NCBI RefSeq assembly: GCF_002198715.1
Contig: NZ_MWLK01000029.1
Coordinates: forward strand, 1-64,000
Source of the DNA: Rhodomicrobium sp. R_RK_3
Lineage (GTDB): Bacteria > Pseudomonadota > Alphaproteobacteria > Rhizobiales > Rhodomicrobiaceae
Length of the DNA stretch: 64,000 nucleotides
Reading direction: 5' to 3'
Part shown: positions 42,322 to 51,800 of the stretch, one piece after another
Layout: each line of letters opens with the position of its first letter
Numbering within the stretch: position 1 is the first letter of the stretch
The notes under the pieces: generated by a model
Database searches by the model: none
What the model saw: the letters and a program-made list of their open reading frames with translations, nothing else
What the model was told of the DNA's origin: nothing
Translations under genes and position numbers: made by a program

Positions 42322-42930
42322 TTACTTCAGGCCGTAGCCGCCACCGAGATGGTAGGTCAGGCGGGCGCGGGCGACGAAGAAATTGGCATCTTCATCATTG
42401 TCTTCGCCTTCGAAGCCGTAATAGAGGCCTTCGACGCCGACGCTGACATTGTCGCGCAGCTTGTGCTCGAGACCGAGGCCGGCGACCCAGCCCGTATCCG
42501 AATCATCGCCGAAATTGTTCTCGTCGAAGCCGATGAAGGCCGCGCCGCCCGTGGCGTAAGCCAGGGTCGGGCCGAACGCGTAGCCGAGACGGCCACGGAT
42601 CGTTGCCAGATAGTCGATATTGTCGGCAAAGGTCACGTCGCCTTCAATACCGTAGACGACATTGGTCGGCCCCTGCCAATTGTAGCCGACATGACCGCCG
42701 CCGACGAAATTGTCGTCGACGATTTCGACGTCGTCCGTATCATCGAAGCCGACGCCGGCATTGAGACCGATATAGAAGCCTGTCCAGCCGATCGGCGGCG
42801 AATAGTCCACCGGTCCGGCGTCCTTGTAGCTTCTCTCGCGGCCGATATCGGCAGCTTGTGCGCTCCCCGCGATGGCGGTGAGAGCCAGGGCGCCGAGCAC
42901 CCCGAAGCCAACGGATTTCAACGATGTCAT
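42322..42930 (-). CDS. Outer-membrane beta-barrel protein, Omp25/31-like (tandem paralogue 4)
   Basis: 202 residues from ATG 42930. The signal peptide is different (SVGFGVLGALALTAIAGSAQA) but the mature start keeps ADIGRERSYKDAG, matching the ADLGRG...YKD of the others. Strands: GFYIGLNAGVGFDD, GGGHVGYNWQGPTNVVYGIEGDVTF, LATIRGRLGYAFGPTLAYATGG, VSVGVEGLYYGFEGEDND. The tail after ARLTYHL is GGGYGLK. The most diverged of the four and probably the oldest member or founder. Confidence 0.87.
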   Translation of the reverse strand: MTSLKSVGFGVLGALALTAIAGSAQAADIGRERSYKDAGPVDYSPPIGWTGFYIGLNAGVGFDDTDDVEIVDDNFVGGGHVGYNWQGPTNVVYGIEGDVTFADNIDYLATIRGRLGYAFGPTLAYATGGAAFIGFDENNFGDDSDTGWVAGLGLEHKLRDNVSVGVEGLYYGFEGEDNDEDANFFVARARLTYHLGGGYGLK

Positions 42931-43310
42931 AGTAGTCCCCCGTCTGATTTGGAACGCTTCACGATCGCGGCGCACGATTGCACCAGCGGATGCTAAAGTG
43001 TTAAGCCCTGCATTGGGCGGGGGTATGGCGAGGAGGAGGTACAATCGTGGCGTGTGCTATATGTCACGGTCGAAATGCAACTCATTAAAATTGAAAAAGA
43101 TTTTTTTGCATTATGTACAAGGCGCGCCATAAGCAAAAATCCGGCCTGTGAATCCCGGTCGCCTTTTGGTTGAATTAAGGCAGAACGACACTCGGTTCGT
43201 GGCCAAGCGCGCATCCGCCTTTGCTGTTTGAGTCGCTGCGTTCCCGCGTGCCGCGCCGTCCGCTTTCGGCTATGGTTCGGCAATTTCGCATGTCAGCCGC
43301 AAGGGGTCGA
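42931..43310. other. Intergenic region between paralogue 4 and the PhzF gene
   Basis: 380 bp with divergent promoters. An AT-rich patch is at 43075-43125. No gene with a ribosome site was seen on either strand. Confidence 0.5.
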
Positions 43311-44222
43311 ATGGAACGCCGCTATACGCTATTGCACGTGTTCACCAAGCAGCCCGACGGCGGCAACCCGCTGGCGGTAATGTCCGAAGTAGACGGTCTC
43401 GACGATGCCGCGATGCAGGCGATCGCGCATCGCATCGGCCTTTCGGAGACGGTGTTCGTGTTTCCGCCGAAGAACCCGGCGCATCTGGCCTCGATCCGCA
43501 TCTTCACCCCGGCGAGCGAATTGCCCTTTGCCGGCCATCCGACCGTCGGCACGGCGATCTGCCTCACCCAGGAGCGGATCTGGCGCGACAAGGGCACCGA
43601 ATTCGACGCGCTCGCGGTGCTCGAATGCAAGGGCGGCATTCTGCGCGTCGCCGTGCGGCCCGGTAGCGGCACCGCCTTCGCCGAGTTCGACGCGCCGACC
43701 CTGCCGTATGAGAGCGGCGAGGCCGCCCCGAGCGACCGGCTGGCCGCCGCGCTGGGGCTCGCCCCGTCCGAGATCGGCTTCGAAAATTTCCGGCCGCGCC
43801 GCTTCACCGCCGGCAACGCCTTCACCTTCGTGCCGGTCGCGGGGCTGACCGCCATGGGCCGCGCCCATGTCGTCCCCGCCTTCTGGGACCAGGCATTCGG
43901 CGGCGACAGCCATCCGGCCGCCTATCTCTATTGCCGCGAGACCTTGCAGCACAAAGCCGGCTTCCATGCCCGCGCCTTCGTGCCCGGCATGGGCGTGCCG
44001 GAGGACCCCGCGACCGGCTCGGCGGCGGCGGCTTTCGCCGGCATCATCAACCTCTTCGACGGCCCGCCCGAAGGCGTCTACCGCACCGTCATCGAGCAGG
44101 GCATCGAGATGGGCCGTCCGAGCGAGATCTTTCTGGAATTCGAAGTCAAGGGCAGGGCCATTCGCGGCGTCCGCATCGGCGGCTATGCCATGATCGTCGG
44201 ACAGGAGACGGTGGCGGTTTAA
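43311..44222 (+). CDS. PhzF-family isomerase/epimerase-like protein
   Basis: 303 residues from ATG 43311 (AAGGGG upstream; ATG 43290 is an alternative). Duplicated diaminopimelate-epimerase-like fold with the PhzF marks: VFTKQPDGGNPLAVM, catalytic Glu in GLSETVFVFPP near residue 46, FAGHPTVGTA, and PEDPATGSAAAAFAG near 225. No phenazine genes are near, so a housekeeping isomerase role is more likely than phenazine synthesis. Its substrate is unknown. Confidence 0.9.
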   Translation: MERRYTLLHVFTKQPDGGNPLAVMSEVDGLDDAAMQAIAHRIGLSETVFVFPPKNPAHLASIRIFTPASELPFAGHPTVGTAICLTQERIWRDKGTEFDALAVLECKGGILRVAVRPGSGTAFAEFDAPTLPYESGEAAPSDRLAAALGLAPSEIGFENFRPRRFTAGNAFTFVPVAGLTAMGRAHVVPAFWDQAFGGDSHPAAYLYCRETLQHKAGFHARAFVPGMGVPEDPATGSAAAAFAGIINLFDGPPEGVYRTVIEQGIEMGRPSEIFLEFEVKGRAIRGVRIGGYAMIVGQETVAV

Positions 44223-44313
44223 GCGGCAGGAGTCTGTGGAGCGTATCCGCGGCGGCTTGCGACTCAGGGTTGCGAATGGGATGCCTGTCCGGCGGCCGGA
44301 GGGCGCCCAGACC

Positions 44314-45147
44314 ATGACCCTGCTATTGCGAGCAACGCTTCTTGTCGCCGTGCTGCTGCTGGCCGCTTGGCCGCCGCGACCGGCCTACGCTCAACTGAAC
44401 GTCCAGTCGCCCGGGGTCACGAAGGGCGAGTGGGAGGTCGAAACGCACAGCACGTTTCAGACCGGCCTTCCGCGAACGGACGCGGATGATGGGCCTCCGG
44501 TGCGGCAGGGGCACGAACTAGAGATCGGTTACGGCGTCACCGATTTCTGGCAGTTCGAACTCGGCATGACCGCGCAGAGGCCGGTGGATGGGAGCTTCGA
44601 GGCCTCCGGCATCGAATTCGAGAACACTTTCGAACTCGGCACCATTCCGCGCTGGAGCGCCACCTTCGCCCTGTTCGCCACGCTCGCGCTCGGCGTCGGC
44701 GGCGCGGACGATCCGGACGCGGCCGAACTCGGCCCCATCGTCCAGTTCGGCGACGACAAGAGCGGCAGCCTGATCCTCAACGGCTTCTTCGAAAAAACTT
44801 TCGGCGAGAATCGCGACAAGGGTTTGGGCTTCGAATATGCCGCCCAGCTCCGCCTGCCGCTGGCCGGCAAATTCGCCCTCGGCGCCGAGCTGTTCGGCGA
44901 GATCGAGGATATCGACAACGCCCCATCCTTCGAGGATACCGAGCTGCGCGCCGGTCCCATGCTCTACCTCTCCTTCGGCGATGATGACGACAAGGCGAAG
45001 GGCAAGCCCGGCGACGACGACAAGGACAAGAGCCTCAAGTCCGGCGGCAAGGATCCTGAGATCGAGATCGGCGCTGGCGTCCTCCTAGGCGCGACCGATG
45101 CCACGCCCGACTACACCTTCAAATGCGATTTTGAGATTACGTTCTAG
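44314..45147 (+). CDS. Exported envelope protein, probable beta-barrel
   Basis: 277 residues from ATG 44314. Signal peptide LLVAVLLLAAWPPRPAYAQ (cleavage near 27). The mature part has amphipathic strands typical of transporter-like barrels (GYGVTDFWQFELGMTAQRP, FALGAELFGEIEDI, LRAGPMLYLSFGDD) and ends with CDFEITF. An odd charged insert, DDDDKAKGKPGDDDKDKSLKSGGKDPE, sits near residue 225 and may form an exposed loop. Same strand as the PhzF gene, 91 bp apart. No function known. Confidence 0.7.
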   Translation: MTLLLRATLLVAVLLLAAWPPRPAYAQLNVQSPGVTKGEWEVETHSTFQTGLPRTDADDGPPVRQGHELEIGYGVTDFWQFELGMTAQRPVDGSFEASGIEFENTFELGTIPRWSATFALFATLALGVGGADDPDAAELGPIVQFGDDKSGSLILNGFFEKTFGENRDKGLGFEYAAQLRLPLAGKFALGAELFGEIEDIDNAPSFEDTELRAGPMLYLSFGDDDDKAKGKPGDDDKDKSLKSGGKDPEIEIGAGVLLGATDATPDYTFKCDFEITF

Positions 45148-45185
45148 GCGCGCGGCCGAGTCGCCGCGCCGGGATGCGGCGCATT

Positions 45186-45252
45186 CCCGGCTGGCGCGTC
45201 CTCCCGGCTGGCGCGTCCTCCCGGCTGGCGCGTCCTCCCGGCTGGCGCGTCC
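45186..45252. repeat. Tandem repeat, four 17-bp units
   Basis: Unit CCCGGCTGGCGCGTCCT repeated at 45186, 45203, 45220 and 45237 (the last lacks its final T). The units are identical, so the array is young or maintained; copy number may vary among strains. Confidence 0.9.
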
Positions 45253-45255
45253 GTC

Positions 45256-45287
45256 GTCCCGGACACCGCGTAGCGGTGAGCCGGGAC
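45256..45287. repeat. REP-like hairpin
   Basis: GTCCCGG ... CCGGGAC arms enclose an inner CACCGC-gta-GCGGTG hairpin. The form GTCCCGGAC...GCCGGGAC resembles dispersed palindromic elements of Hyphomicrobiales. Lies directly after the 17-bp tandem repeats, in the spacer before the convergent mntH. Confidence 0.7.
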
Positions 45288-45434
45288 CCAATCCCGCATC
45301 CGCGAGCCCTGCGGCAAGAGGAGAGGCGAGTAGGCCCCGGCTCTGACGGCCGGGGCGACGGGAGTGAACGTTGCGCAGTTTTGCAGGGGTTCCCAAGGGG
45401 CCGACTCCGCAGCCGCGCGCCGAAGCGCGCCCGC

Positions 45435-46775
45435 CTATCCGCCGAAGAAGTCGAACAGCAATTTGACATTCAGTACGGCGATGACGAGGGCGATGACGGC
45501 GGCGAAGACGATCAGCCAGCGCGGCGCGACCAGCTCGCCCATCTTCATCTTGTCGGCCGTGAACATCACCAGCGGGAAGACCGCGAAGGACAATTGAAGG
45601 CTCAGCACGACCTGCGTCAGGATCAGAAGCTGTGCCGTCCCCGCGTCGCCATACCAGATCGTCACGATCGAGGCCGGAATGATGGCGATGCCGCGCGTGA
45701 TCATGCGGCGCAGCCAGGGCGCCAGCCGGATGTTGAGAAAACCCTCCATCACGATCTGGCCGGCAAGCGTCGCCGTCACCGTCGAGTTGATGCCGCAGCA
45801 GAGCAGTGCGATGCCGAACAGCGTCGGCGCGATGGCGAGGCCGAGCAGCGGGGCGAGCAGCGTGTGCGCCTCGCCGAGTTCGGCGACGTCGAGCCGTCCG
45901 GTCTTGTGGAAGGTCGCCGCCGCCAGGATCAGGATCGAGGCGTTGATCAGCAGCGCAAACATCAGTGCGACGGTCGAGTCGATGGTGGCGTATTTCAGCG
46001 CCTGCCGCTTTTCCGGGATGGTCTCGCCATAGGCCCGTGTCTGCACGATGCCGGAATGCAGATAGAGATTATGCGGCATCACCGTCGCGCCAAGAATGCC
46101 GAGCGCCAAATAGAGCATTTCAGGGTTGGTGACGATGTCGGTGGTCGGCGCGAAGCCTTTGATGACCGCGCCCCAATCCGGATCGGCCAGCGCGATCTGG
46201 ATGGCGAAGCAGACGGCGATGACGCCGAGCAGCGTAATGATCAGCGCTTCGATCCAGCGGAAGCCGAGCCGCTGCAGATAGAGAATGAGGAACACGTCGA
46301 GCGCGGTGATGACGACGCCGATTTCGAGCGGAATGCCGAAGATCAGGTTGAGGCCGATGGCCGTGCCGATCACCTCGGCGATGTCGGTGGCGATGATGGC
46401 GATCTCGGCGAGCGCCCACAGGCCGAGGGCGACGGGTTTTGGAAAGGCGTCGCGGCAGGCCTGGGCGAGGTCGCGGCCGGAGGCGATGGCAAGGCGCGCG
46501 CACAGCGATTGCAGCACGATCGCCATAATGTTGGAGACGAGCGCGACGACCAGCAGCGTGTAGCCGAATTTGGAGCCGCCCGCGAGCGAGGTCGCCCAGT
46601 TGCCGGGGTCCATATAGCCGACCGCGACGAGATAGCCGGGGCCGATGAACGCCGCCGCCCGCCGCCAGGACGGCCCGGTGCTGCGAACTGCGATGCTGCG
46701 ATGAACGTCTGAAAGCGAAGCCTCGCCACGATCCCGGCGCCAACCCTTTGCGTAGCCATAAGCAGGCGCGTCCAT
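45435..46775 (-). CDS. mntH: Manganese transporter MntH (Nramp family)
   Basis: 446 residues with about 11 membrane helices. The metal-site motifs are [11 protein letters not shown] in helix 1 (near residue 55) and [14 protein letters not shown] in helix 6 (near residue 230). Proton-coupled Mn2+ (and Fe2+) uptake across the inner membrane. ATG 46775 is followed by a 40-residue Arg-rich cytoplasmic tail. A 19-bp MUR-like palindrome 19-37 bp upstream predicts repression by manganese. Confidence 0.95.
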   Translation of the reverse strand: MDAPAYGYAKGWRRDRGEASLSDVHRSIAVRSTGPSWRRAAAFIGPGYLVAVGYMDPGNWATSLAGGSKFGYTLLVVALVSNIMAIVLQSLCARLAIASGRDLAQACRDAFPKPVALGLWALAEIAIIATDIAEVIGTAIGLNLIFGIPLEIGVVITALDVFLILYLQRLGFRWIEALIITLLGVIAVCFAIQIALADPDWGAVIKGFAPTTDIVTNPEMLYLALGILGATVMPHNLYLHSGIVQTRAYGETIPEKRQALKYATIDSTVALMFALLINASILILAAATFHKTGRLDVAELGEAHTLLAPLLGLAIAPTLFGIALLCCGINSTVTATLAGQIVMEGFLNIRLAPWLRRMITRGIAIIPASIVTIWYGDAGTAQLLILTQVVLSLQLSFAVFPLVMFTADKMKMGELVAPRWLIVFAAVIALVIAVLNVKLLFDFFGG

Positions 46776-46793
46776 CCGAAACCCCTAATCGCA

Positions 46794-46812
46794 ATTGCAA
46801 ATCATTTGCAAT
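46794..46812. promoter_or_regulatory. MUR/Fur-type operator upstream of mntH
   Basis: Perfect inverted repeat ATTGCAAAT-C-ATTTGCAAT, 19-37 bp before the mntH ATG. TGCAAAT-type palindromes are the manganese-responsive MUR sites of rhizobia and Brucella. Confidence 0.75.
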
Positions 46813-46984
46813 AAAACATCGATGGCGCGTTTTGGCAAGTGATTTGGCTACGGATGGCGGCGCTTGGTCGCATATAGGGGCACCATCCGTCAGTGCTCCC
46901 GCTGCCAGCGACGGAGGTCGTCGACCCAATCTGAAACAATCCTGATTGACTCTCGACTCCGCACCTGCAACATGGCTATCGTGA

Positions 46985-46996
46985 ATGAACGTTCGT
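46985..46996. promoter_or_regulatory. Candidate TetR operator before the efflux operon
   Basis: ATGAAC-GTTCGT, five of six bases symmetric, within TGAATGAACGTTCGTTTTTA. It sits immediately before the tetR-type start and resembles AATGAACGTTCATT-like autoregulatory sites of RND-linked TetR proteins. Confidence 0.55.
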
Positions 46997-47000
46997 TTTT

Positions 47001-47657
47001 ATGCAAACCGCGATCCCGATGCCCAAGCTCGACGCCACCACTCAGCGCGCCAGGCGCGAAAACATTCTCGACGCGGCCGAGCGCTGCTTCGCGCGCCAGG
47101 GTTTTCACCACACCTCCATGCAGGATATTTGCCGTGAGGCCGGCGTAAGCCCCGGGGCGCTTTATCTGTATTTCAACTCCAAGGAAGATCTCATTGCCGG
47201 GATCTGCGAGCGGGAGAAGACCGTGCTCGCCACGGCGCTGGCCTCGATCGCCGAGGCGCCGGATTTCATGGCGGCGCTCGGGCAGCTCGCCCAGACTTAT
47301 TGCGTCGAGGAGCCGCCGGAAAAGCTCCGGCTGCACGTAGAAATCAATGCCGAGGCGCTGCGCAATCCGGCGGTCGGAGACTTCATCCGGTCGATCGATG
47401 CGTTCGTCATCGCAAGTTTCGAGCGGCTGATCGCAGGCGCCCGGGACAGGGGGCGGATCGACCCGGCTTATGAGCCGGGGCAGATCGCCGCCATGATTTC
47501 GATCATCGGGGATGGGATTTATCTGCGCAGGGCGATGGATCCCGACTTTAACGTCAAAGCCATAATGCCGGTCATTCTTTCGCTCGTGTCTTCGCTGATA
47601 AGGCCGGTGGATGAAGCCAAGATTGAAGCGCGCGACAGGAGCGAAATTGCACGATGA
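47001..47657 (+). CDS. TetR/AcrR-family regulator of the efflux operon
   Basis: 218 residues from ATG 47001 (an ATG at 47019 is possible; neither has a strong ribosome site). The helix-turn-helix is at residues 25-65: ILDAAERCFARQGFHHTSMQDICREAGVSPGALYLYFNSKEDL. The C-terminal ligand domain is helical with a Cys near 100. The stop overlaps the adaptor start (ATGA at 47654), so regulator, adaptor and pump form one operon, probably autoregulated through the 46985 site. Confidence 0.9.
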   Translation: MQTAIPMPKLDATTQRARRENILDAAERCFARQGFHHTSMQDICREAGVSPGALYLYFNSKEDLIAGICEREKTVLATALASIAEAPDFMAALGQLAQTYCVEEPPEKLRLHVEINAEALRNPAVGDFIRSIDAFVIASFERLIAGARDRGRIDPAYEPGQIAAMISIIGDGIYLRRAMDPDFNVKAIMPVILSLVSSLIRPVDEAKIEARDRSEIAR

Positions 47658-48868
47658 TACGGTCGAAGCAGCATTCGGCACGGCGCGGACCGGTCTGCGC
47701 CCTCATGGCTCTTCTGTCGCTGACTGTGCCGGCGGCGCCGCTTTACGCGGCCGACGCGGCGACGGGTGGCAAGGAGGATGGCGGCCCCACCGTCAGCGCC
47801 GCGCGCGCCGAGCGGACCGCCTTCACCGAGACCATTCTGGTCACCGGCTCGCTGGTCGCGCGCACGGAGATCATGGTCGCGCCGCAGATCGACGGGTTTC
47901 GCCTCAGTGAAATCCTCGCCGAGGAGGGCGACCGGGTGAAATCCGGGCAGGTGCTCGCCCGGCTCGCCGATGAGATGCTGAAGGTTCAGCTCGCGCAGCT
48001 CGAGGCGAGCCTCGTCAAGGCCGAGGCCTCCATCGCCCAGGCGCGCAGCCGCATCGCCGAGGCCGAGGCCAATCAGAAGCAGGCCGATGCCGCCTTCGGG
48101 CGGGCGCAGGATCTCGTGAAATCCGGCTCGACCAGCCGCTCCGTCTATGACGAGCGCGAAGCCGCCTCGCGCACCTCCGCCGCGGCCGTCGCCCTGTCGC
48201 GCGACGGGCTGCTGGTCGCGCAGGCCGAGAAGACACAGATCGAGGCGCAGATCCGCGAATCCCGGCTCCGGCTCGGCTATACCGAGATCAAGGCGACCGA
48301 GGACGGGCTGATCAGCCGGCGCAAGGCGCGGGTTGGGGCGCTCGTCTCCAATTCGTCGGAGCCGTTGTTCCGCATGGTCGCCAAGGGCGAGATCGAACTC
48401 GACGCCGAAGTGCCCGAAATCTACCTGCCGCGCATCACCGTCGGCCTGCCCGCGCGCATCGATGCCGCCGGGCTGAAGCCGCGCGAGGGCAAGGTGCGGC
48501 TGATCTCGCCGGAAATCGATCCCGCCACGCGGCTCGGCCGGGTGCGCATCCTGATCGGCGACGATCCGGCCCTGCGCGTCGGCAGCTTTGCCCGCGGCAC
48601 CATCGACACCGCCAAGAGCAGCGGCCTCGGCGTGCCGTCGACGGCAGTGCTCAACCGCGATAGCGGCGCCATGGTGCAGGTGGTGAAGGATGGCCGCGTC
48701 GAGAGCCGCCGGGTGGCGACCGGCATGGTCAGCAACGGCATGGTGGAAATTCTCGACGGCCTGCGCGACGGCGAAATCGTCGTGCTCCGCTCGGGCACGC
48801 TTTTGCGCGATGGCGACGCGGTGCGCGCGGTCATCGCCGGCACGACCACAGTGAGCGAGGCCAAGTAA
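47654..48868 (+). CDS. RND efflux periplasmic adaptor subunit (MFP)
   Basis: 404 residues. Signal peptide (LMALLSLTVPAAPLYAAD), then barrel-sandwich hybrid (ILAEEGDRVKSGQVLARLADE), coiled-coil hairpin (about residues 110-200, Ala/Glu/Gln-rich), the second lipoyl half (LGYTEIKATEDGLISRRKARVGALVS), and beta-barrel domain. Bridges the RND pump to an outer-membrane channel. No outer-membrane factor gene follows, so the pump must borrow a TolC-like protein. No lipobox Cys seen. Confidence 0.92.
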   Translation: MIRSKQHSARRGPVCALMALLSLTVPAAPLYAADAATGGKEDGGPTVSAARAERTAFTETILVTGSLVARTEIMVAPQIDGFRLSEILAEEGDRVKSGQVLARLADEMLKVQLAQLEASLVKAEASIAQARSRIAEAEANQKQADAAFGRAQDLVKSGSTSRSVYDEREAASRTSAAAVALSRDGLLVAQAEKTQIEAQIRESRLRLGYTEIKATEDGLISRRKARVGALVSNSSEPLFRMVAKGEIELDAEVPEIYLPRITVGLPARIDAAGLKPREGKVRLISPEIDPATRLGRVRILIGDDPALRVGSFARGTIDTAKSSGLGVPSTAVLNRDSGAMVQVVKDGRVESRRVATGMVSNGMVEILDGLRDGEIVVLRSGTLLRDGDAVRAVIAGTTTVSEAK

Positions 48869-51800
48869 ATGCGGCTGAATATATCGGCGTGGTCGATCCG
48901 CACCCCGATTCCGTCGGTGGTGATGTTCATCGTCCTCATCATTTTGGGCATTCTCTCGTTCCGCGCGCTGCCGATCGAGCGCTTCCCCAATATCGACATC
49001 CCGCTGGTGTCGATCGCCATCACCCAGGCCGGCGCCTCGCCCTCGGAGCTGGAAAACCAGGTCACGCGGCGCGTGGAGAACGCGGTCTCGGCGCTGACCG
49101 GCGTCAAGCACGTCACCTCGGCGATCACCGACGGCTCGTCGGTGACGACCATCGAATTCGTGCTCGGCACCAATACCGACCGCGCCCTGAACGATGCCAA
49201 GGACGCCATCGCCCGCATCCGCGCCGAGCTGCCGCGCACCATCGACGAACCGATCTCCCAGCGCATCGACGTGGCCGGGCTGCCGATCCTGACCTACGCC
49301 GCTTCCGCGCATGGCATGGACATCAAGGAACTCTCCTGGTTCATCGACGACACGCTGGCCCGCGAATTGCAGACCGTGCGCGGCGTCGCCGAAGTCCGGC
49401 GCGTCGGCGGCGTCGACCGCGAGATCCGCGTCTCGCTCGATCCGGACCGGCTGCTGGCGCTCGGCATCACCGCCGGCGATGTCAGCAACCAGCTCCGCGC
49501 GACCAATGTCGACGTGGCCGGCGGCAAGAGCGAGATCGGCGGCAGCGAGCAGACCATCCGGGCGCTTGCCAGCGCCGACACCGTCGAGCGCCTCGGCTCG
49601 ACCACAGTCAAGCTGCCGGGCGGGCGCAAGGTCCGGCTCGATGAGCTCGGCACGGTGCGCGACAGTTTCGAAGAGCCCAAATTCTTCGCCCGGTTCAACG
49701 GCGAGGAGGTGGTCGGCTTCAATATTTCGCGCTCCAAGGGCGAGAGCGATGTCGGCGTCGCCGAGCGCGTGGACGCCAAGATCGCCGAGCTTTTGAAGCG
49801 TTACCAGGGCGTCGAATTGCGCAAGGTCGACAGCACCGTCACCTATACCGAGGGCAATTACGACTCGACCATGCACACGCTGCTGGAAGGCGCGCTGCTC
49901 GCCGTGCTCGTGGTGCTGATCTTCCTGCGCGACCTGCGCGCGACCGTCATCGCCGCCGTGGCGCTGCCGCTCTCGATCATGCCGACCTTCTGGGCGATGG
50001 AGGCGATGGGCTTTTCGCTCAACCTCGTCACGCTGCTCGCCTTGACCCTGGTGACCGGCATCCTGGTCGACGACGCCATCGTCGAGATCGAGAACATCGT
50101 CCGGCATATGCGGATGGGCAAATCGCCCTATCGCGCCGCGCTGGAGGCGGCCGATGAAATCGGCCTCGCCGTCATCGCCATCACCTTCACCATCGTCGCC
50201 GTCTTTATTCCCGTCAGCTTCATGAGCGGCATTGCCGGGCAATATTTCCGCCAGTTCGGCATCACCGTCGCGGCGGCGGTCTTATTCTCCTTGCTGGTCG
50301 CGCGATTGATAACGCCGATGATGGCGGCCTATTTCATGCGCGACCATGGTGAGCCGGAGGCCAAGGACGGCTGGCTGCTGCGCCAATATACGCGGCTGAT
50401 CGGCTGGTCGGTGCGGCACCGTCTGGCGACCGTCGCGCTCGGCTTCCTGATCTTCCTCGGCTCGATCTTCTCCATGATGCTGCTGCCGCAAGGTTTCGTG
50501 CCGGCGGAGGACGCCGCCCGCATCCTGATCGCCGCCGAGCTGCCGCCCGGCTCACGGCTGCAGGACATGAAGGCAGAAAGCGACCGCATCACCAAGCTCA
50601 TTCGCGAGCGGCCGGAAGTGCAGGACGTGTTCGTCGATGGCGGCCGGATTCTGGGCTTCGCCGGTGGCGGCCAGGAGGTGCGCAAGGCGACCTTCACGAT
50701 CAATCTCGTCAATAAGGATGACCGTGAGTTGGACCAGCGCACGCTGGAGCAGATCTTTACCGACGAGCTGAGCAAGCTGCCCGACGTGCGCGCCTGGGTC
50801 ATCAACGAGAACGGCCAGCGGGCTTTGTCGCTGATCGTCTCCGGCTCGGACGGACCGGCGGTGGCGGAAACCGCCCCGCGGATCGTCAGCGCCATGCGGC
50901 GCGTGCCCGAGCTGAGCAATGTCGTCTCCAATTCGGCGCTCGACCGGCCGGAAGTGCGCTTCCGCCCGCGTCCGGAAGTGGCGGCGGAGCTTGGCGTTTC
51001 GACGGAAGCGCTGTCCGAGGTCATCCGCATCGCCACCATCGGCGACATCGACGCCAATCTGGCCAAGTTCAACGCCGGCGACCGGCAGATCCCGATCCGG
51101 GTGCAGCTCGACGAGGACGCCCGTTCGAACAGCCAGATCCTGGAATCGCTGAAAATCCGTACCGGCGCGGGCGCGGCGGTGCCGCTGGTCTCGGTCGCCT
51201 CCATCGAGAGCGGGCAGGGGCCGTCTTCCATCGACCGCTATGACCGCCAACGCCGCGTCGTCATCGGCGCCGATCTGGTCGGCACGGACGCGCTCGGCGC
51301 CGCGCTGGAAAAAGTCTACCAGCTCCCCGAGGTGAAGGCGCTCGAGAACAATCCCGGCGTCCAGCTCAAGCAGACCGGCGATGCCGAGATCATGGGCGAG
51401 GTGTTCTCCAGCTTCGGCTATGCCATCGGCGCCGGCATCATGATGGTCTATAGCGTGCTGATCCTGCTATTCGGCAGTTTCCTGCAGCCGATCACCATCC
51501 TGTTCTCGCTGCCTCTGTCCATCGGCGGCGCGATTTTCGCGCTGCTGCTCACCGACCGGCCCTTCAGCTTCCCGGTGGTCATCGGCATCCTGATGCTGAT
51601 GGGCATCGTGACTAAGAATGCCATCATGCTCGTCGATTTCGCCATCGAGGAGATCGCGCGGGGCGTGAAGCGCTACGACGCCATCGTCGATGCCGGCCGC
51701 AAGCGCGCCCGCCCGATCGTCATGACCACCATCGCCATGGCCGGCGGCATGTTGCCGAGCGCGCTGGCGCTGGGCGCGGGCGGCGAATTCCGCTCGCCGA

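Noticed and set aside
45186-45252. CRISPR array
   Set aside because: The four 17-bp units are directly adjacent without spacers, and no cas gene is near.
47519-50242. 907-codon open frame antisense to the adaptor and RND pump
   Set aside because: His/Gly/Asp-rich antisense shadow; the plus strand carries the complete efflux genes.
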